From Aquicella lusitana (GTDB lineage: Bacteria; Pseudomonadota; Gammaproteobacteria; DSM-16500), in assembly GCF_902459475.1 (NCBI RefSeq), contig NZ_LR699116.1, forward strand, positions 28,206 through 92,205: 64,000 nucleotides of DNA, given 5' to 3'. The translations under genes and the position numbers were made by a program. Each line of letters opens with the position of its first letter. The stretch's first letter is position 1. This document shows positions 36,725 through 46,528 of this stretch, in pieces. The notes below the pieces were generated by a model, which worked only from the letters and a program-made list of their open reading frames with translations, was not told the DNA's origin and did no database searches.

Positions 36725-36948
36725 GGGGCGCTCCAAAATCGATACGGTCTTGCTAGTTTAGCGCAAGCTGCTTGATTTCACAGCCGTCTTAATATATTTG
36801 TTAATTTCTTATAAATCATAGAGTTAACTTATAGGAATTTGAAATTACCTATATGTAATAAGTGACCTTTCGGCAAGCCTGCGTGACAATTCCCGCCATT
36901 AAATTCTAACCTTACAGCCTTTGGATTTACATTTTGGAGGCTGAAACA

Positions 36949-37119
36949 ATGCAACATTCTATTACACCCGAGACAAATTTAACATTAAATGAAGTTAAAA
37001 AACACTTTGATCAATGGCGTCTATCCTGCCAAAAACGCGGTAAGATTCCTGATTCGTTGTGGCGTAAAGTCAAGGCATTAACAGGTCGTTATTCATTGAC
37101 AAAAATCACTCAAGATTAG
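36949..37119 (+). CDS. Small basic protein, possible transposon-associated HTH
   Basis: A 56-residue protein read from the ATG at 36,949, with GGAGG 8 nt upstream. It is helical and basic, with the pattern LNEVKKHFDQWRLSCQKRGK, IPDSLWRKVKALTGRY. This resembles the short helix-turn-helix accessory proteins seen beside IS66-like elements, but I cannot name a family firmly. The good ribosome-binding site supports it being expressed. It stands alone between two divergent regions. Confidence 0.55.
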   Translation: MQHSITPETNLTLNEVKKHFDQWRLSCQKRGKIPDSLWRKVKALTGRYSLTKITQD

Positions 37120-37293
37120 GCGTAAATATAAATCACATTGCACTGGCTTAAATCAGAAAACAAACATTACATTTGTTGAAGCGTAGTCGATGCATCAAGT
37201 CTCCTCAACAGCGACGTGCGTCTTCCGCGAACAGGGATTTTTAACGCACGCTCTATTACGGCTTAAGGCCTCACACATTTGAACACGGTATTA

Positions 37294-37488
37294 CTATTTG
37301 GGTCGCGCTCCAGGCAGGCTGGCACGGTTAGCGATAACAGGCGGTTCGTTTTCTGTAGGCTCTGTGGGTGCCACATCAGTATCATTGGCCGGCGGCTGTT
37401 TGGATTCGGGCTCATTGTTGTTCGTCCCTACAAACGAGGCGGCAAGCCTAATGAATAAATTGAGATAAATCAATATGATATTTATACC
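37294..37488 (-). pseudogene. C-terminal remnant of a membrane protein with Pro/Glu-rich tail
   Basis: A minus-strand frame without a start codon reads GINIILIYLNLFIRLAASF, one hydrophobic helix. A low-complexity tail follows (NNNEPESKQPPANDTDVAPT...RASLPGARPK), then a TAG at 37,294-37,296. An in-frame stop lies directly upstream. The helix slightly recalls the last segment of Bax-inhibitor-1/YccA proteins, but this is weak. It is the only coding-like stretch in the 540-bp gap between 37,120 and 37,660; the rest shows nothing I can name. Confidence 0.35.
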
Positions 37489-37660
37489 CTAGGTTAAAAA
37501 TGGTCTTGATAGCGTTGAAGCAGGACTGGGAAATGGAGTATGGTGCAAGCTTACTGAAATGGGAATTTATTACTGATCAATCCCACCTCAGGTAGAAAAA
37601 TCTTGTTATACTACAAATATAAATTTAATTTTAATCATCTTAATTTAAAATTACTTAATT

Positions 37661-38977
37661 ATGTTTAAGAAAGATAATATTGATCATATGATCACCTCTT
37701 CACTTAACCATTTTCAGTATCAATCTGATTATGACTCTGTCTTACAATTTGTTAGTCGAAATGTTGAAATTCCTAAATTAGTCGAGCAAGTTATCAAAGA
37801 AAATGAAGAGGGCTTAGAAACATTACGACAGAATTTAAATAATATTGATCATTCAATCTATACAAATCCACTGTGCCAGATTTTTTCATTAGCCCTTCTT
37901 AGGGAACGCAGAATTTCAATAGATGAATTTTTGGAAATTAATATTAAATTAGCAATATTAATGCAGTTCACAAAAAAACAAGATGTTTCAAAAGATGATC
38001 AAGATATAAAAATATTAAGCGAAATCAAACTATTTTCTCTTGGCGAAAAAGATATAAAATCTAAATTCTTATATTCCTTATCAATGGCGTATTGCAAGAA
38101 ATTTCCTGGGAAAAAATTTGATCTGGCAGAATTTGAAAAGGAGATAGATCGCCTTCCTGATGCAGAAAAAAATGTTGTCGGGATTTTAATGCCGAAAATG
38201 AAAGATAGTGAAGCTCGCTCATTCTTGAAAGGAACTCTTTGCTATTTTCCAGTACTGGCTAAAGGTCAAAATTATGTTTATATTCCATCTGTTGCTTATA
38301 TCAATCTTTTCTTAAAAAAATTAAATCCTGAATTACCTATCAAAATGGCCCCTGTTTTTGGTAGTATTAATTTATCGACGCTATATTTAATGCATCAAAA
38401 AGGTTTTCATCCTGTTAGCCTTTATTCACCTCATGTCAAAAAATCCAACCCCAAAAAAATTCACGACAAGCGTATTGGACCTCTGCCAACATCCTTGCAT
38501 GATATAGCAGCCCATGTTTATTGGGGGAACTTGTTACCATCCTCACAATTTAATTTCCTTTATGAATATTTTCTGCCTAAAATCGGCCAACTATTTGAGT
38601 TAAAAATATCTGATATTAATGGAGGGAAATATAGGAATATTTTTAACATTATTGATATTAATTTTGTTAGTGGGCTCTATAGTGCAAAAACGCCTGATAT
38701 GATTTTATATTGGAATTTAAAAAAAGTGCTCTATGATTTTTTACCCGCTGATATGAATAATTCAAACGAATATCATGATATAAAAAAATTGTTATCTGAA
38801 CTCATCAAAGATGATTCCTATATCAAAGAAAAATACAATATCGATATTGAAAAATTACTTGAGAATGAAACGAATGCCGACCCCGATCCAACGGATAACC
38901 CTAAAATTCAAATTATTTTAAATTTGATTAAAGAAATAAAGGCGGAGAAAATTAGAAAACTGTGGCCTAATAAATAG
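37661..38977 (+). CDS. Hypothetical cytosolic protein (effector-like, no known domain)
   Basis: I do not recognise this 438-residue product. It has no signal peptide or membrane segment. The N-terminal ~200 residues are helical and charged. The middle has a conserved-looking block (GPLPTSLHDIAAHVYWGN near residue 285) with two histidines that could bind metal or be catalytic. The C-terminus is Lys/Glu-rich with an acidic ADPDPTDNP patch and a basic end. Base composition is AT-rich like its neighbours. The ATG lacks a clear Shine-Dalgarno sequence. A strong inverted repeat follows the stop, so it is a single-gene unit. Position among effector-like genes makes a translocated substrate possible. 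Confidence 0.6.
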   Translation: MFKKDNIDHMITSSLNHFQYQSDYDSVLQFVSRNVEIPKLVEQVIKENEEGLETLRQNLNNIDHSIYTNPLCQIFSLALLRERRISIDEFLEINIKLAILMQFTKKQDVSKDDQDIKILSEIKLFSLGEKDIKSKFLYSLSMAYCKKFPGKKFDLAEFEKEIDRLPDAEKNVVGILMPKMKDSEARSFLKGTLCYFPVLAKGQNYVYIPSVAYINLFLKKLNPELPIKMAPVFGSINLSTLYLMHQKGFHPVSLYSPHVKKSNPKKIHDKRIGPLPTSLHDIAAHVYWGNLLPSSQFNFLYEYFLPKIGQLFELKISDINGGKYRNIFNIIDINFVSGLYSAKTPDMILYWNLKKVLYDFLPADMNNSNEYHDIKKLLSELIKDDSYIKEKYNIDIEKLLENETNADPDPTDNPKIQIILNLIKEIKAEKIRKLWPNK

Positions 38978-38991
38978 TAACTGGAAGAGTA

Positions 38992-39033
38992 ACTATTTCC
39001 CCGTCAATAAGGATGTTGACGCGGGGAAATAGT
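38992..39033 (+). terminator. Long inverted repeat after the 438-residue hypothetical gene
   Basis: ACTATTTCCCCGTCAA (38,992-39,007) pairs with TTGACGCGGGGAAATAGT (39,016-39,033). It gives 16 base pairs with a 2-nt bulge and an 8-nt loop. It starts 15 bp after the stop codon. There is no long T-run, so it may be a stabilising 3' hairpin and not a classical intrinsic terminator. Confidence 0.45.
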
Positions 39034-39213
39034 GTACAGTTAGCTGAAAGAATTGTTTTTTATCATCTCTCATCCCTACTGACAATAGTATCTACGATAC
39101 CTGCTGCCAGCCAACCGCTGCAGCACAGCTATAACAAATTGAATTTTTCATTGTTTTAACATAAAGTAGGTTTCATAGCTTTTATCAAAAATCTATTGCA
39201 AGGACAGCATAAG

Positions 39214-41547
39214 ATGTCAAACGTTGCTCAAATATCCTTAAAAGGAACTGCGGAAGATGATCCCGTCTCTAATGTATTAAAGTGGACTCTTTTAATCACA
39301 GCAATTGTATGCTTCGCATTCATAGCCTGGGGAACATTTAAAACCTATGAGCTGGCCCCTCCTCTGCCACAAAAATTTTTATCAAGTACTGGTTTAGTCT
39401 TAATGACCGATACAGATATTACAGCAGGAAAAGCAGGATTTCAGCGCGCTGACTTAATGGACTATGGCAGCATCTATGGCATGGGATCCTATTTTGGCGA
39501 AGACTATACTGCCAAATACTTAGTACGTTTAGGACAACTAATTGAAAATGAATTAGCAATACAAAAATTTTCTACCCCTTTGCAAAATTTATCTATTGGG
39601 AATCGATATGAAATTCAACTAGAAATGCAGAGATCATTAAAACAACTCGATCTTACACAACAAAATTTAGTGCTATCCCCTCCTGTGGTAAAAGCGATAC
39701 AACAGCTTCAATCAGAAATATCTCAACATCTTCTTAATCATGATTATGAAAAAGGATGGACAAAAGCATACAGTTTAAATAAAACTTCGGCCTTACAAAC
39801 TGCCGACTTCTTGATTTATTCATCATTAACAACGGTTGCAAATCGGCCTGGAAAAGATTTTTCATATACAAATAATTGGCCCTATGAGCCAAGCGTGGGA
39901 AATGTTGCAACAAACCAAACATTCTATTGGACTTGGATTTCTTTCTGTTTCGTCTTTTTTGGTTTTGGCGTAGTTTTATATATCTATCATCGGTACTTAA
40001 GCGAACCAGATGTGGGAATCAAAACCCCTTTTTTACTGGAATTTAAGCCGCTAACCGTTAGTCAAAGAAAGGTTGGTAAATATTTTATTATCGTCTCATT
40101 AGTGTTGCTTGCTCAAATTTTAGTAGGGGCATTAATGGCTCATTATTATGCTGAACGTGAGGCTTTTTACGGTATAAACATTGGTGCTTTTTTGCCATTT
40201 AATTTTTTAAGAGATGTGCATATTCAAACACCTATTGTTTGGATTGGATTATCGTGGATAAGTGCTGCCATTTTTCTTGCTCCCATTATTAGTGGTCGGG
40301 AAGCCAAATGGCAGGGTACTCTGGTTGATTTATTATTTTGGGTAACCCTTTTTATTGTTGCAGGGGCCATTATTGGCAACTATCTTGGAATTATGGGATT
40401 TATTGATAGGGCGTGGTTTTGGATTGGAAACCAAGGTTTATCTTACTTACAGTTAGGGCGTTTATGGCAAATTGGCTTTTGCCTTGGATTAATCCTTTGG
40501 AGCTTCATTGTTTTTAGAGGAATGTGGCCAACTTGGGGAAGTCTTAAAAAAGCTACCATTGAATTTTGGACTGGCCACATACATCTCGAACATTTATTTT
40601 GGGCAAGCACTATCAATGTCGCGGTTTTATACTGCTTTGGAATGATCCCTTTAACAGGAATTGAAAAATCCTTCACAATTACCGATTTTTGGCGTTGGTG
40701 GGTCGTGCATTTATGGGTAGAACAATCTTTCGAATTTTTTACAGTTTGTGCGACTGCTTATCTTTTGATGGGAGTGGGATTAGTTTCTCGACGATTAGTA
40801 GAGAGAACGGTTTATTTTGAAGCCATCTTAATCTTTCTTGGCGGAGTAATTGGCACTGGGCATCACTGGTATTGGACTGGCACACCCGATATGTGGGTTC
40901 CGCTAGGTACGATGTTTTCTTTTATCGAAGTGTTACCCCTAACACTGCTAATCATTGATGCTATTGAAGAGCTACAGTTAATCAGAAAACAAAGAATATT
41001 CGCTTACAATTTAGCTTATTTATACATTTTAGGCGCTGCATTTTGGAATTTTGTGGGCGCAGGTGTCTTTGGCGGCGGTACATTAAATGCTCCTCTTATT
41101 AACTATTACGAACATGGTACTTTTCTCAGTTTGAATCACGCTCATACAGCCTTATTTGGTGCATTTGGCTTATTGGCTTTAGGATTAGTATATTTTTGTT
41201 TACGCTACGCAACGGGGAATCGATTTGCATGGAGTGACCGTTTCGGTGAATGGGCGTTTTGGTTATATAATTTTGGATTGATTCTATGGATCGTACTTAA
41301 TTTTTTTCCAATAGGATGGTCACAATTAATGGATGTTTACCAACACGGATTTGCCCATTCAAGAAGTTTAGAATTTTATAACACGACATTGTTATGGCAA
41401 TGGCTACGAACGCCGGGTGATGTTGTTTTTGCAATGGGTGCATTACTAATGGCTTATGATTTCATCATAAAAATTCGGCCATTTTTTCCCGGTGTTGTGA
41501 GTGCGCCAGATCATGGTGCCGATTTAGTAACAAAAGAAGTTTCTTGA
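39214..41547 (+). CDS. norB: Quinol-dependent nitric oxide reductase (qNOR)
   Basis: qNOR reduces two NO to N2O in the inner membrane using quinol. The 777-residue single-subunit form has an N-terminal membrane anchor and a periplasmic cytochrome-c-like extension (YGSIYGMGSYFGEDYTAKYL region) without a CxxCH haem motif, typical of qNOR. A 12-14-helix NorB core follows, with His ligands in HLWVEQSFEFFTVCATAY and GTGHHWYWTGTPDMW. The ATG at 39,214 has AAGGA upstream. No norC, norD or norQ is present, so the role is more likely NO detoxification (for example against host-made NO) than denitrification. Confidence 0.95.
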   Translation: MSNVAQISLKGTAEDDPVSNVLKWTLLITAIVCFAFIAWGTFKTYELAPPLPQKFLSSTGLVLMTDTDITAGKAGFQRADLMDYGSIYGMGSYFGEDYTAKYLVRLGQLIENELAIQKFSTPLQNLSIGNRYEIQLEMQRSLKQLDLTQQNLVLSPPVVKAIQQLQSEISQHLLNHDYEKGWTKAYSLNKTSALQTADFLIYSSLTTVANRPGKDFSYTNNWPYEPSVGNVATNQTFYWTWISFCFVFFGFGVVLYIYHRYLSEPDVGIKTPFLLEFKPLTVSQRKVGKYFIIVSLVLLAQILVGALMAHYYAEREAFYGINIGAFLPFNFLRDVHIQTPIVWIGLSWISAAIFLAPIISGREAKWQGTLVDLLFWVTLFIVAGAIIGNYLGIMGFIDRAWFWIGNQGLSYLQLGRLWQIGFCLGLILWSFIVFRGMWPTWGSLKKATIEFWTGHIHLEHLFWASTINVAVLYCFGMIPLTGIEKSFTITDFWRWWVVHLWVEQSFEFFTVCATAYLLMGVGLVSRRLVERTVYFEAILIFLGGVIGTGHHWYWTGTPDMWVPLGTMFSFIEVLPLTLLIIDAIEELQLIRKQRIFAYNLAYLYILGAAFWNFVGAGVFGGGTLNAPLINYYEHGTFLSLNHAHTALFGAFGLLALGLVYFCLRYATGNRFAWSDRFGEWAFWLYNFGLILWIVLNFFPIGWSQLMDVYQHGFAHSRSLEFYNTTLLWQWLRTPGDVVFAMGALLMAYDFIIKIRPFFPGVVSAPDHGADLVTKEVS

Positions 41548-41634
41548 TTGAAGCTATCATTCAATCCAACTATACGATAACGACACAGTTGATTGCATTT
41601 GCCTCCCAATCCGGTTATTGGTTATGGCCAAACC

Positions 41635-42609
41635 TTAGTAAATGATCTGTTCAATATGGATTCCTTTGATAGTCGGACTATGGATATATTTTTGTAAATA
41701 TTGCGTTAATGGCTCCGCTTCCACCCGGCCATGAATACTTGAAGCATTATAAAACATAAGATCTTGCCCCGTGCGGATGGCGAATCCTAAGTGTGAAACA
41801 TTTAAATTTGTACCATAGCCCGCTGGAAAACCGGGAAAATGATTCCGAATATCCCAATTTGGTCGAACGATAGCGATTACTGAACCTGGAGGTATTTGAT
41901 TAAAGTAATAAGTATTCGCGTTTCCATCCGCGTTAAACAACTTGTTCAATGGTAAATAGGATAATTGACTTGATCGCGCCTGAAAACGGCCACTGTTCGA
42001 TTGTAGCTGAGTGAGCAAAACATTGGCTTTCGAAGGGTCAGGGAGAGGTGCCAATAGATGCATCGCTTTTAACGGTCTTACCTTATACCAATTGGGTTTA
42101 TCAATAGCTGTTTCGGCAATTAATCTAATAGGCTGCCCGGCCATATCAACAATTTTCTCAGTGACGTCTTTTATCCAGCTCAGCTGCTGTGTATTAGGAA
42201 TCCATTCTAAGTCTGTAAACCAATCAGTTCGGTTCGTATAACCGATTTCTGACTTACTATAGCGAATTGCTAATATATTCTTACGAAATTGCACAATATT
42301 TTTTGCATGAATCAAGGCAAGCACTGTATTCACATAGGAAACGCAATCAAATTTATCCGTCCTATATAAAGGTTCTTGAGAATATTTCGCGTCTTTACCT
42401 TCGCCCAATGGCTCTAAAAAATAGGAAGAACCTAGAAAGAACTTGGCTGCTTCATGCAATGCATCTTTTTGTTGCTGAGCAAGCATTTTTAAGCATTGAG
42501 CAATGGCCAAATCATACTGATTCATATCATAAGGCTGTACTACAACAATAGTATTTCCATCCGCTGGCGAAAAATGTATTCTATCTGTATTAACCGTTTC
42601 ACTGCACAT
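41635..42609 (-). CDS. DUF1460 protein, NlpC/P60-like amidase fold
   Basis: The DUF1460 family (N-acetylmuramoyl-L-alanine amidase-like) is recognised by FLGSSYFLEPLGEGKD and the catalytic-Cys block DKFDCVSYVNTVLAL (Cys89). It also shows IGYTNRTDWFTDLEWI and a later His in LNVSHLGFAI. The ATG at 42,609 is preferred because AAGGTGG precedes it, giving 324 residues; the ATG at 42,627 is the alternative. Neither start gives a signal peptide, odd for a family usually exported to act on peptidoglycan, so the protein may act elsewhere or be secreted by another route. It lies 130 bp downstream of the capA-like gene. Confidence 0.85.
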   Translation of the reverse strand: MCSETVNTDRIHFSPADGNTIVVVQPYDMNQYDLAIAQCLKMLAQQQKDALHEAAKFFLGSSYFLEPLGEGKDAKYSQEPLYRTDKFDCVSYVNTVLALIHAKNIVQFRKNILAIRYSKSEIGYTNRTDWFTDLEWIPNTQQLSWIKDVTEKIVDMAGQPIRLIAETAIDKPNWYKVRPLKAMHLLAPLPDPSKANVLLTQLQSNSGRFQARSSQLSYLPLNKLFNADGNANTYYFNQIPPGSVIAIVRPNWDIRNHFPGFPAGYGTNLNVSHLGFAIRTGQDLMFYNASSIHGRVEAEPLTQYLQKYIHSPTIKGIHIEQIIY

Positions 42610-42756
42610 GCAACCACCTTGTTTCATCGAGCATTCATACTAAAATTGCCACTAACCCTATATGGTAATCGCCAACTTTAATCCGTTAAAAATACCTTGA
42701 AATAACGCATTGGTAAAGCCATTCCTTATGCAACCGGCGCGCAGCAGCTGGTTGAT

Positions 42757-43881
42757 TTATCTCACACGCTGGACGAAGCAAATCGGCCTTTCGCCGTATG
42801 TGTCAAATTGGACACTAAATGGAGCACTTTCATTTAATGTCTTTAATACCCAATCACCATCACGCTTGTTTGCAAGGTGCAACCTAAATTTTTTAATTTG
42901 TAGAGGAATTAATGTCATTTTTTCAAACTGCAATGACATAGCGTCAAAGTCAAGAAAATACATTAAAGGTAAGTCATCTCGATGCTCCTCGTATCCGCTA
43001 ATCCCTTCATAATCATTGATAAAATCACCACAGCCATAAAATATGGGTTTCCCATTATACATTTCGATAGCACGCGGATGGTGTGATGAATGGCCAAATA
43101 CGACGTCTACTTTGCCAATATCGATTAAGCCATAAGCAAATGAACGAAAGGAATCCGGAATTTCATGTCCCCAGTTACTTCCCCAATGAATGCTAAATAT
43201 AATTAAATCGCCTGACCTTTTAAACGTTTGTATGTTTTCAGCAACATGCGTCAGCGTCTTTATAGTTAAATCGGGTAAATAATAAACTCCCGAACGATGA
43301 GCTGAGGCTTGCCAGGCTGAAGGTATCCCGCTCGAAGGAGTACCTGCTGAAAACACCAATACTCTTTTATTCAAAATTAACTCGACAATAGCTGGTTGCA
43401 TAGCATGGGTTATGTTTTCGCCTGCGCCTGAGAACTTTATTCCTGCTGATTTTAATGTCACAAGCGTTTCTTTTAAACCTTTATAACCCCAATCTAAAAG
43501 ATGATTATTAGCGAGAGCACAAATATTAATGCCGGCAGAAGTTAAAACAGCAATATTAAGAGGATGCATACGATAATGGATACCCTTATTTGGCCAGGGA
43601 TCGCCAGCTTGGGTAATAGCAGTTTCAAGATTAATAATTTTTACATCGGGTTGAAATTGTCGCCAAATCAATAAAGCGTCCCCCCATATATAATCCATTG
43701 CGACTGGATAAGTTATCTTACCATTTGTTTTTTCTGCCAAGAATACATATTCCCGAGCATCCTTGACAAAAGGTTCATAGAGCCTTGGTTCAACTTGGTG
43801 AGGGAGTATTTGATCTATTCCTCTTCCGGTCATAACATCCCCGCAGAGGAATAGACGAAAAATATTCGTTGAATGATTCAT
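42757..43881 (-). CDS. CapA-family metallophosphatase-like protein
   Basis: A 374-residue member of the CapA/PgsA family (calcineurin-like fold). Metal-site motifs are visible: FLCGDVMTGRGID near the start, INLETAIT, ALANNHLLDWG, HWGSNWGHEIP and FGHSSHHPRAIEMY. In Bacillus CapA takes part in poly-gamma-glutamate export. In Gram-negative bacteria the family role is unclear, but cell-surface polymer assembly is usual. No signal peptide is seen. The adjacent DUF1460 gene on the same strand suggests a shared envelope function (inference). Confidence 0.87.
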   Translation of the reverse strand: MNHSTNIFRLFLCGDVMTGRGIDQILPHQVEPRLYEPFVKDAREYVFLAEKTNGKITYPVAMDYIWGDALLIWRQFQPDVKIINLETAITQAGDPWPNKGIHYRMHPLNIAVLTSAGINICALANNHLLDWGYKGLKETLVTLKSAGIKFSGAGENITHAMQPAIVELILNKRVLVFSAGTPSSGIPSAWQASAHRSGVYYLPDLTIKTLTHVAENIQTFKRSGDLIIFSIHWGSNWGHEIPDSFRSFAYGLIDIGKVDVVFGHSSHHPRAIEMYNGKPIFYGCGDFINDYEGISGYEEHRDDLPLMYFLDFDAMSLQFEKMTLIPLQIKKFRLHLANKRDGDWVLKTLNESAPFSVQFDTYGERPICFVQRVR

Positions 43882-43948
43882 AATGTATGAATGAAAAGTA
43901 ACTCAGTTTATTGTCAAATAATTGGTGAATACATTGATGTTAACAACT

Positions 43949-44413
43949 TCATAAATGCTCTTGTAATTGTTTTACTAATTGCCTCTCATTCAAGCTGGTA
44001 TAATCTTTCTCGATGGTTATTGCTACCGATTTTTGTAGACCGTTTGCACGAGAAATATGTTTATTAAGCATGCCCATAAAAACAGGCGATGCAATTAAAA
44101 TAAGTTGTTCAAATTCGTTTTCCAAATAGGCCTCATGCAATACCTTACTCAACTGAAAAGCAAATCGATCTTCCTCATAACGTTTAGGATCCGTTGGTGG
44201 ATCATAGGTATCCGATCCAAATTCCGTTGCACGGTAGCGACCACTGTTGTCGCTAACAAGTTGACTATCATGTTTGCGACTTTCCGGATGCTTGTATTCA
44301 TTAAGTAATTTTAAGTCGTTTTCATTTGCCTGAGGCATAAATAACTTTGCCTTGTATGTGGTATAAATACGCGCCTTCGTTGAATCCGCAACTAACACCC
44401 ATGTTCTACCATT
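43949..44413 (-). CDS. Host-attachment-family protein
   Basis: The product begins MNGRTWVLVADSTKARIYTT and ends EKDYTSLNERQLVKQLQEHL. It belongs to the family named after an Agrobacterium protein required for attachment to host cells. The ATG at 44,413 has GGAG 6 nt upstream; an upstream ATG at 44,428 would include that site. The 154-residue protein is cytosolic in appearance; the family fold resembles release-factor domain 2, and the mechanism of attachment is unknown. It is probably monocistronic. Confidence 0.85.
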   Translation of the reverse strand, partial: NGRTWVLVADSTKARIYTTYKAKLFMPQANENDLKLLNEYKHPESRKHDSQLVSDNSGRYRATEFGSDTYDPPTDPKRYEEDRFAFQLSKVLHEAYLENEFEQLILIASPVFMGMLNKHISRANGLQKSVAITIEKDYTSLNERQLVKQLQEHL

Positions 44414-44821
44414 CATTCTAAACTCCATTTTTATTTGCTATCGATCATTTAGAATAAATTTCTTTTGATTTTATTTAAAATTAAGCTATTTATTACATCT
44501 TGACACTTATTGATTAGCTACACAATATAGGGAAATACCCTAGTTTAAAGCTAAAATAATTGACATTCTAAATTGAATTAATTCACGCATAAACGTCAGC
44601 ATGGATATCACGCATATTGCACTGTGCTAAGCGCATTACAGCAAATAAAATATGCGCATAGGATGAAAGGGTGCCCAAAAAGTTATCAAAGATTTAATAA
44701 TAAAAACATATACTTAAGCTGATATTCCTAGCTATAATGCATGATTCATTGAGCTGCCATTAGTTAGTTTTTTCAGTTTAAGACAAAAAACAATCTTAAG
44801 TTTGGAGAAGAATCTGCTGAA
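44414..44821. other. Intergenic region, host-attachment gene / WGR gene
   Basis: A 408-bp AT-rich divergent region. A TATAAT hexamer at 44,733-44,738 could be the -10 of the WGR gene, with a poor -35. I see no gene, tRNA or long repeat here. Confidence 0.4.
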
Positions 44822-45049
44822 ATGATAGCATCGTATCGTTGGGAGAACACGCATAAAAAACGTTATTATTGCCTTATTCTAGCGCAAGATTTATTTGGTG
44901 ATTGGGTCATTACAAAAGTATGGGGCGGTATTAACAAGGCCTCTGGTCGTATTGTTCATTTGCCTTGTCCATCTTATGAAATAGCCCATAGCACAATTGA
45001 AAAAATTGCTCGTACCAGAGAAAAGCGCGGTTATATTTTATGCAGATAA
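44822..45049 (+). CDS. Small WGR-domain protein
   Basis: A 75-residue stand-alone WGR domain: WENTHKKRYYCLILAQDLFG, DWVITKVWGGI (the W-G-G core) and a closing basic helix IEKIARTREKRGYIL. WGR domains bind nucleic acids in PARPs and polyA polymerases; short bacterial forms often travel on plasmids and in accessory regions. GGAGAAG precedes the start at a rather long distance. IS copy 5 is inserted 74 bp after its stop. Confidence 0.75.
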   Translation: MIASYRWENTHKKRYYCLILAQDLFGDWVITKVWGGINKASGRIVHLPCPSYEIAHSTIEKIARTREKRGYILCR

Positions 45050-45123
45050 AAGAATACTCAATCAAGTTGCTTGCTGGGCATAACAGTCAATCCAGTTTGT
45101 GCCATTTTCGCTGATATCTTATC

Positions 45124-46331
45124 TGCATTAGTTCCGATCTAATCTGACACTTGCTACTTGAAAAAAGTAAGGTTACCCGTTTTGATAGTTATGTCGAGTA
45201 AAAATCAAAACATTAAAGAGGTAACCTTATGTACGAGTGTACGCAAAAAATCATTAAAAACAAGGTCGGTCTGTTAAATTTGGCAGAAGAGCTAGGGAAT
45301 GTATCAAGAGCCTGCAGGGTAATGGGCTTCTCCAGAGATACGTTTTATCGTTATAAATCAGCAGTTGAGCAAGGAGGCATTGAGACCTTGTTCGACAAGA
45401 GCAGACGGCAGCCAAACATCAAGAACCGCACCGATGAAGCTACAGAGAATGCTGTATTGGACTATGCCATTGAGTACCCCGCGCATGGTCAATTAAGAGT
45501 CAGTAATGAGCTTAGGAAAAGAGGTGTTTTTGTTTCTCCTAGCGGTGTTCGTTGCATCTGGCTAAGGCATGATTTGGCATCATTTAAACAGCGTCTAACC
45601 GCACTGGAAAAGAAATCTGCCGAGGAGAACTTAATTCTAACTGAAGCACAACTGGCCGCGCTAGAACGCAAAAAAGACGATGATATGGCCTGCGGTGAAA
45701 TTGAAACAGCACATCCTGGCTATCTTGGTTCACAAGATACCTTTTATGTTGGCAATCTCAAGGGTGTTGGGCGCATTTATCAGCAAACATTTGTTGATAC
45801 CTACTCCAAAGTGGCTCATTGCAAGCTATATACCACAAAAACACCGATTACATCTGCTGACCTGTTAAATGATCGTGTGTTGCCATTCTTTGAAGAACAA
45901 GGCTTGGGCTTGCTGCGCGTATTAACGGATCGTGGCACTGAGTTTTGCGGCAAGGTAGAGCAACACGATTACGAGTTGTATTTGGCGCTCAATGATATTG
46001 AGCACACCAAAACGAAAGCTCAATCACCCCAGACCAATGGCATCTGTGAACGCTTTCATAGGACGATTCTGAATGAGTTTTATCAGGTTGCTTTCCGAAA
46101 GAAAGTTTACACAACTATTGACGAGTTGCAAAAAGATCTGGATGATTGGCTCGGTTATTACAACAATGAACGCACACATCAGGGTAAAATGTGTTGTGGC
46201 CGAACTCCGATGGCGACATTGATTGATGGTAAAAGAATCTGGAAGGAAAAAGTTGATAATCTCAACTTGAACTGACAGTAAAACCGTAACTGAAAAACGG
46301 GTAACTGTCAGATCAAGTCGGAACTTTTACA
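45124..46331 (+). mobile_element. IS481-family element, copy 5
   Basis: A 1,208-bp copy, with target duplication TCTTATC at 45,117-45,123 and 46,332-46,338. It lies between the WGR gene and the truncated MFS gene and breaks no visible gene. It is the only copy with a protein-changing difference. Confidence 0.95.
45229..46275 (+). CDS. IS481-family transposase, copy 5 (Lys30Arg variant)
   Basis: 348 residues, identical to the other copies except Lys30 to Arg (AAG to AGG, codon at 45,316-45,318), within the N-terminal helix-turn-helix. The change is conservative, so the enzyme should remain active, possibly with altered DNA recognition. Confidence 0.95.
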   Translation: MYECTQKIIKNKVGLLNLAEELGNVSRACRVMGFSRDTFYRYKSAVEQGGIETLFDKSRRQPNIKNRTDEATENAVLDYAIEYPAHGQLRVSNELRKRGVFVSPSGVRCIWLRHDLASFKQRLTALEKKSAEENLILTEAQLAALERKKDDDMACGEIETAHPGYLGSQDTFYVGNLKGVGRIYQQTFVDTYSKVAHCKLYTTKTPITSADLLNDRVLPFFEEQGLGLLRVLTDRGTEFCGKVEQHDYELYLALNDIEHTKTKAQSPQTNGICERFHRTILNEFYQVAFRKKVYTTIDELQKDLDDWLGYYNNERTHQGKMCCGRTPMATLIDGKRIWKEKVDNLNLN

Positions 46332-46528
46332 TCTTATCTAAACAGAAATTGAAAAGCATAAAATTTTCTAAACTAATTTATTTGCCTATCATTTACATAT
46401 TTACCATAGAGAAGATTATATTTTAAACATATCAATCATTCGATTCAAATTTGCAGCTGCGAGCCTCTTGTTTATGGCAATAAAAGACCTATACTATCCG
46501 CAAATTTAGTCTGGAATGCAGCATTTTC

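Noticed and set aside
37610..37660. PmrA box upstream of the 438-residue hypothetical gene
   Set aside because: Four TTAAT units are present, but spacings between adjacent units are 6, 9 and 15 bp and no pair is at the required 11 bp.
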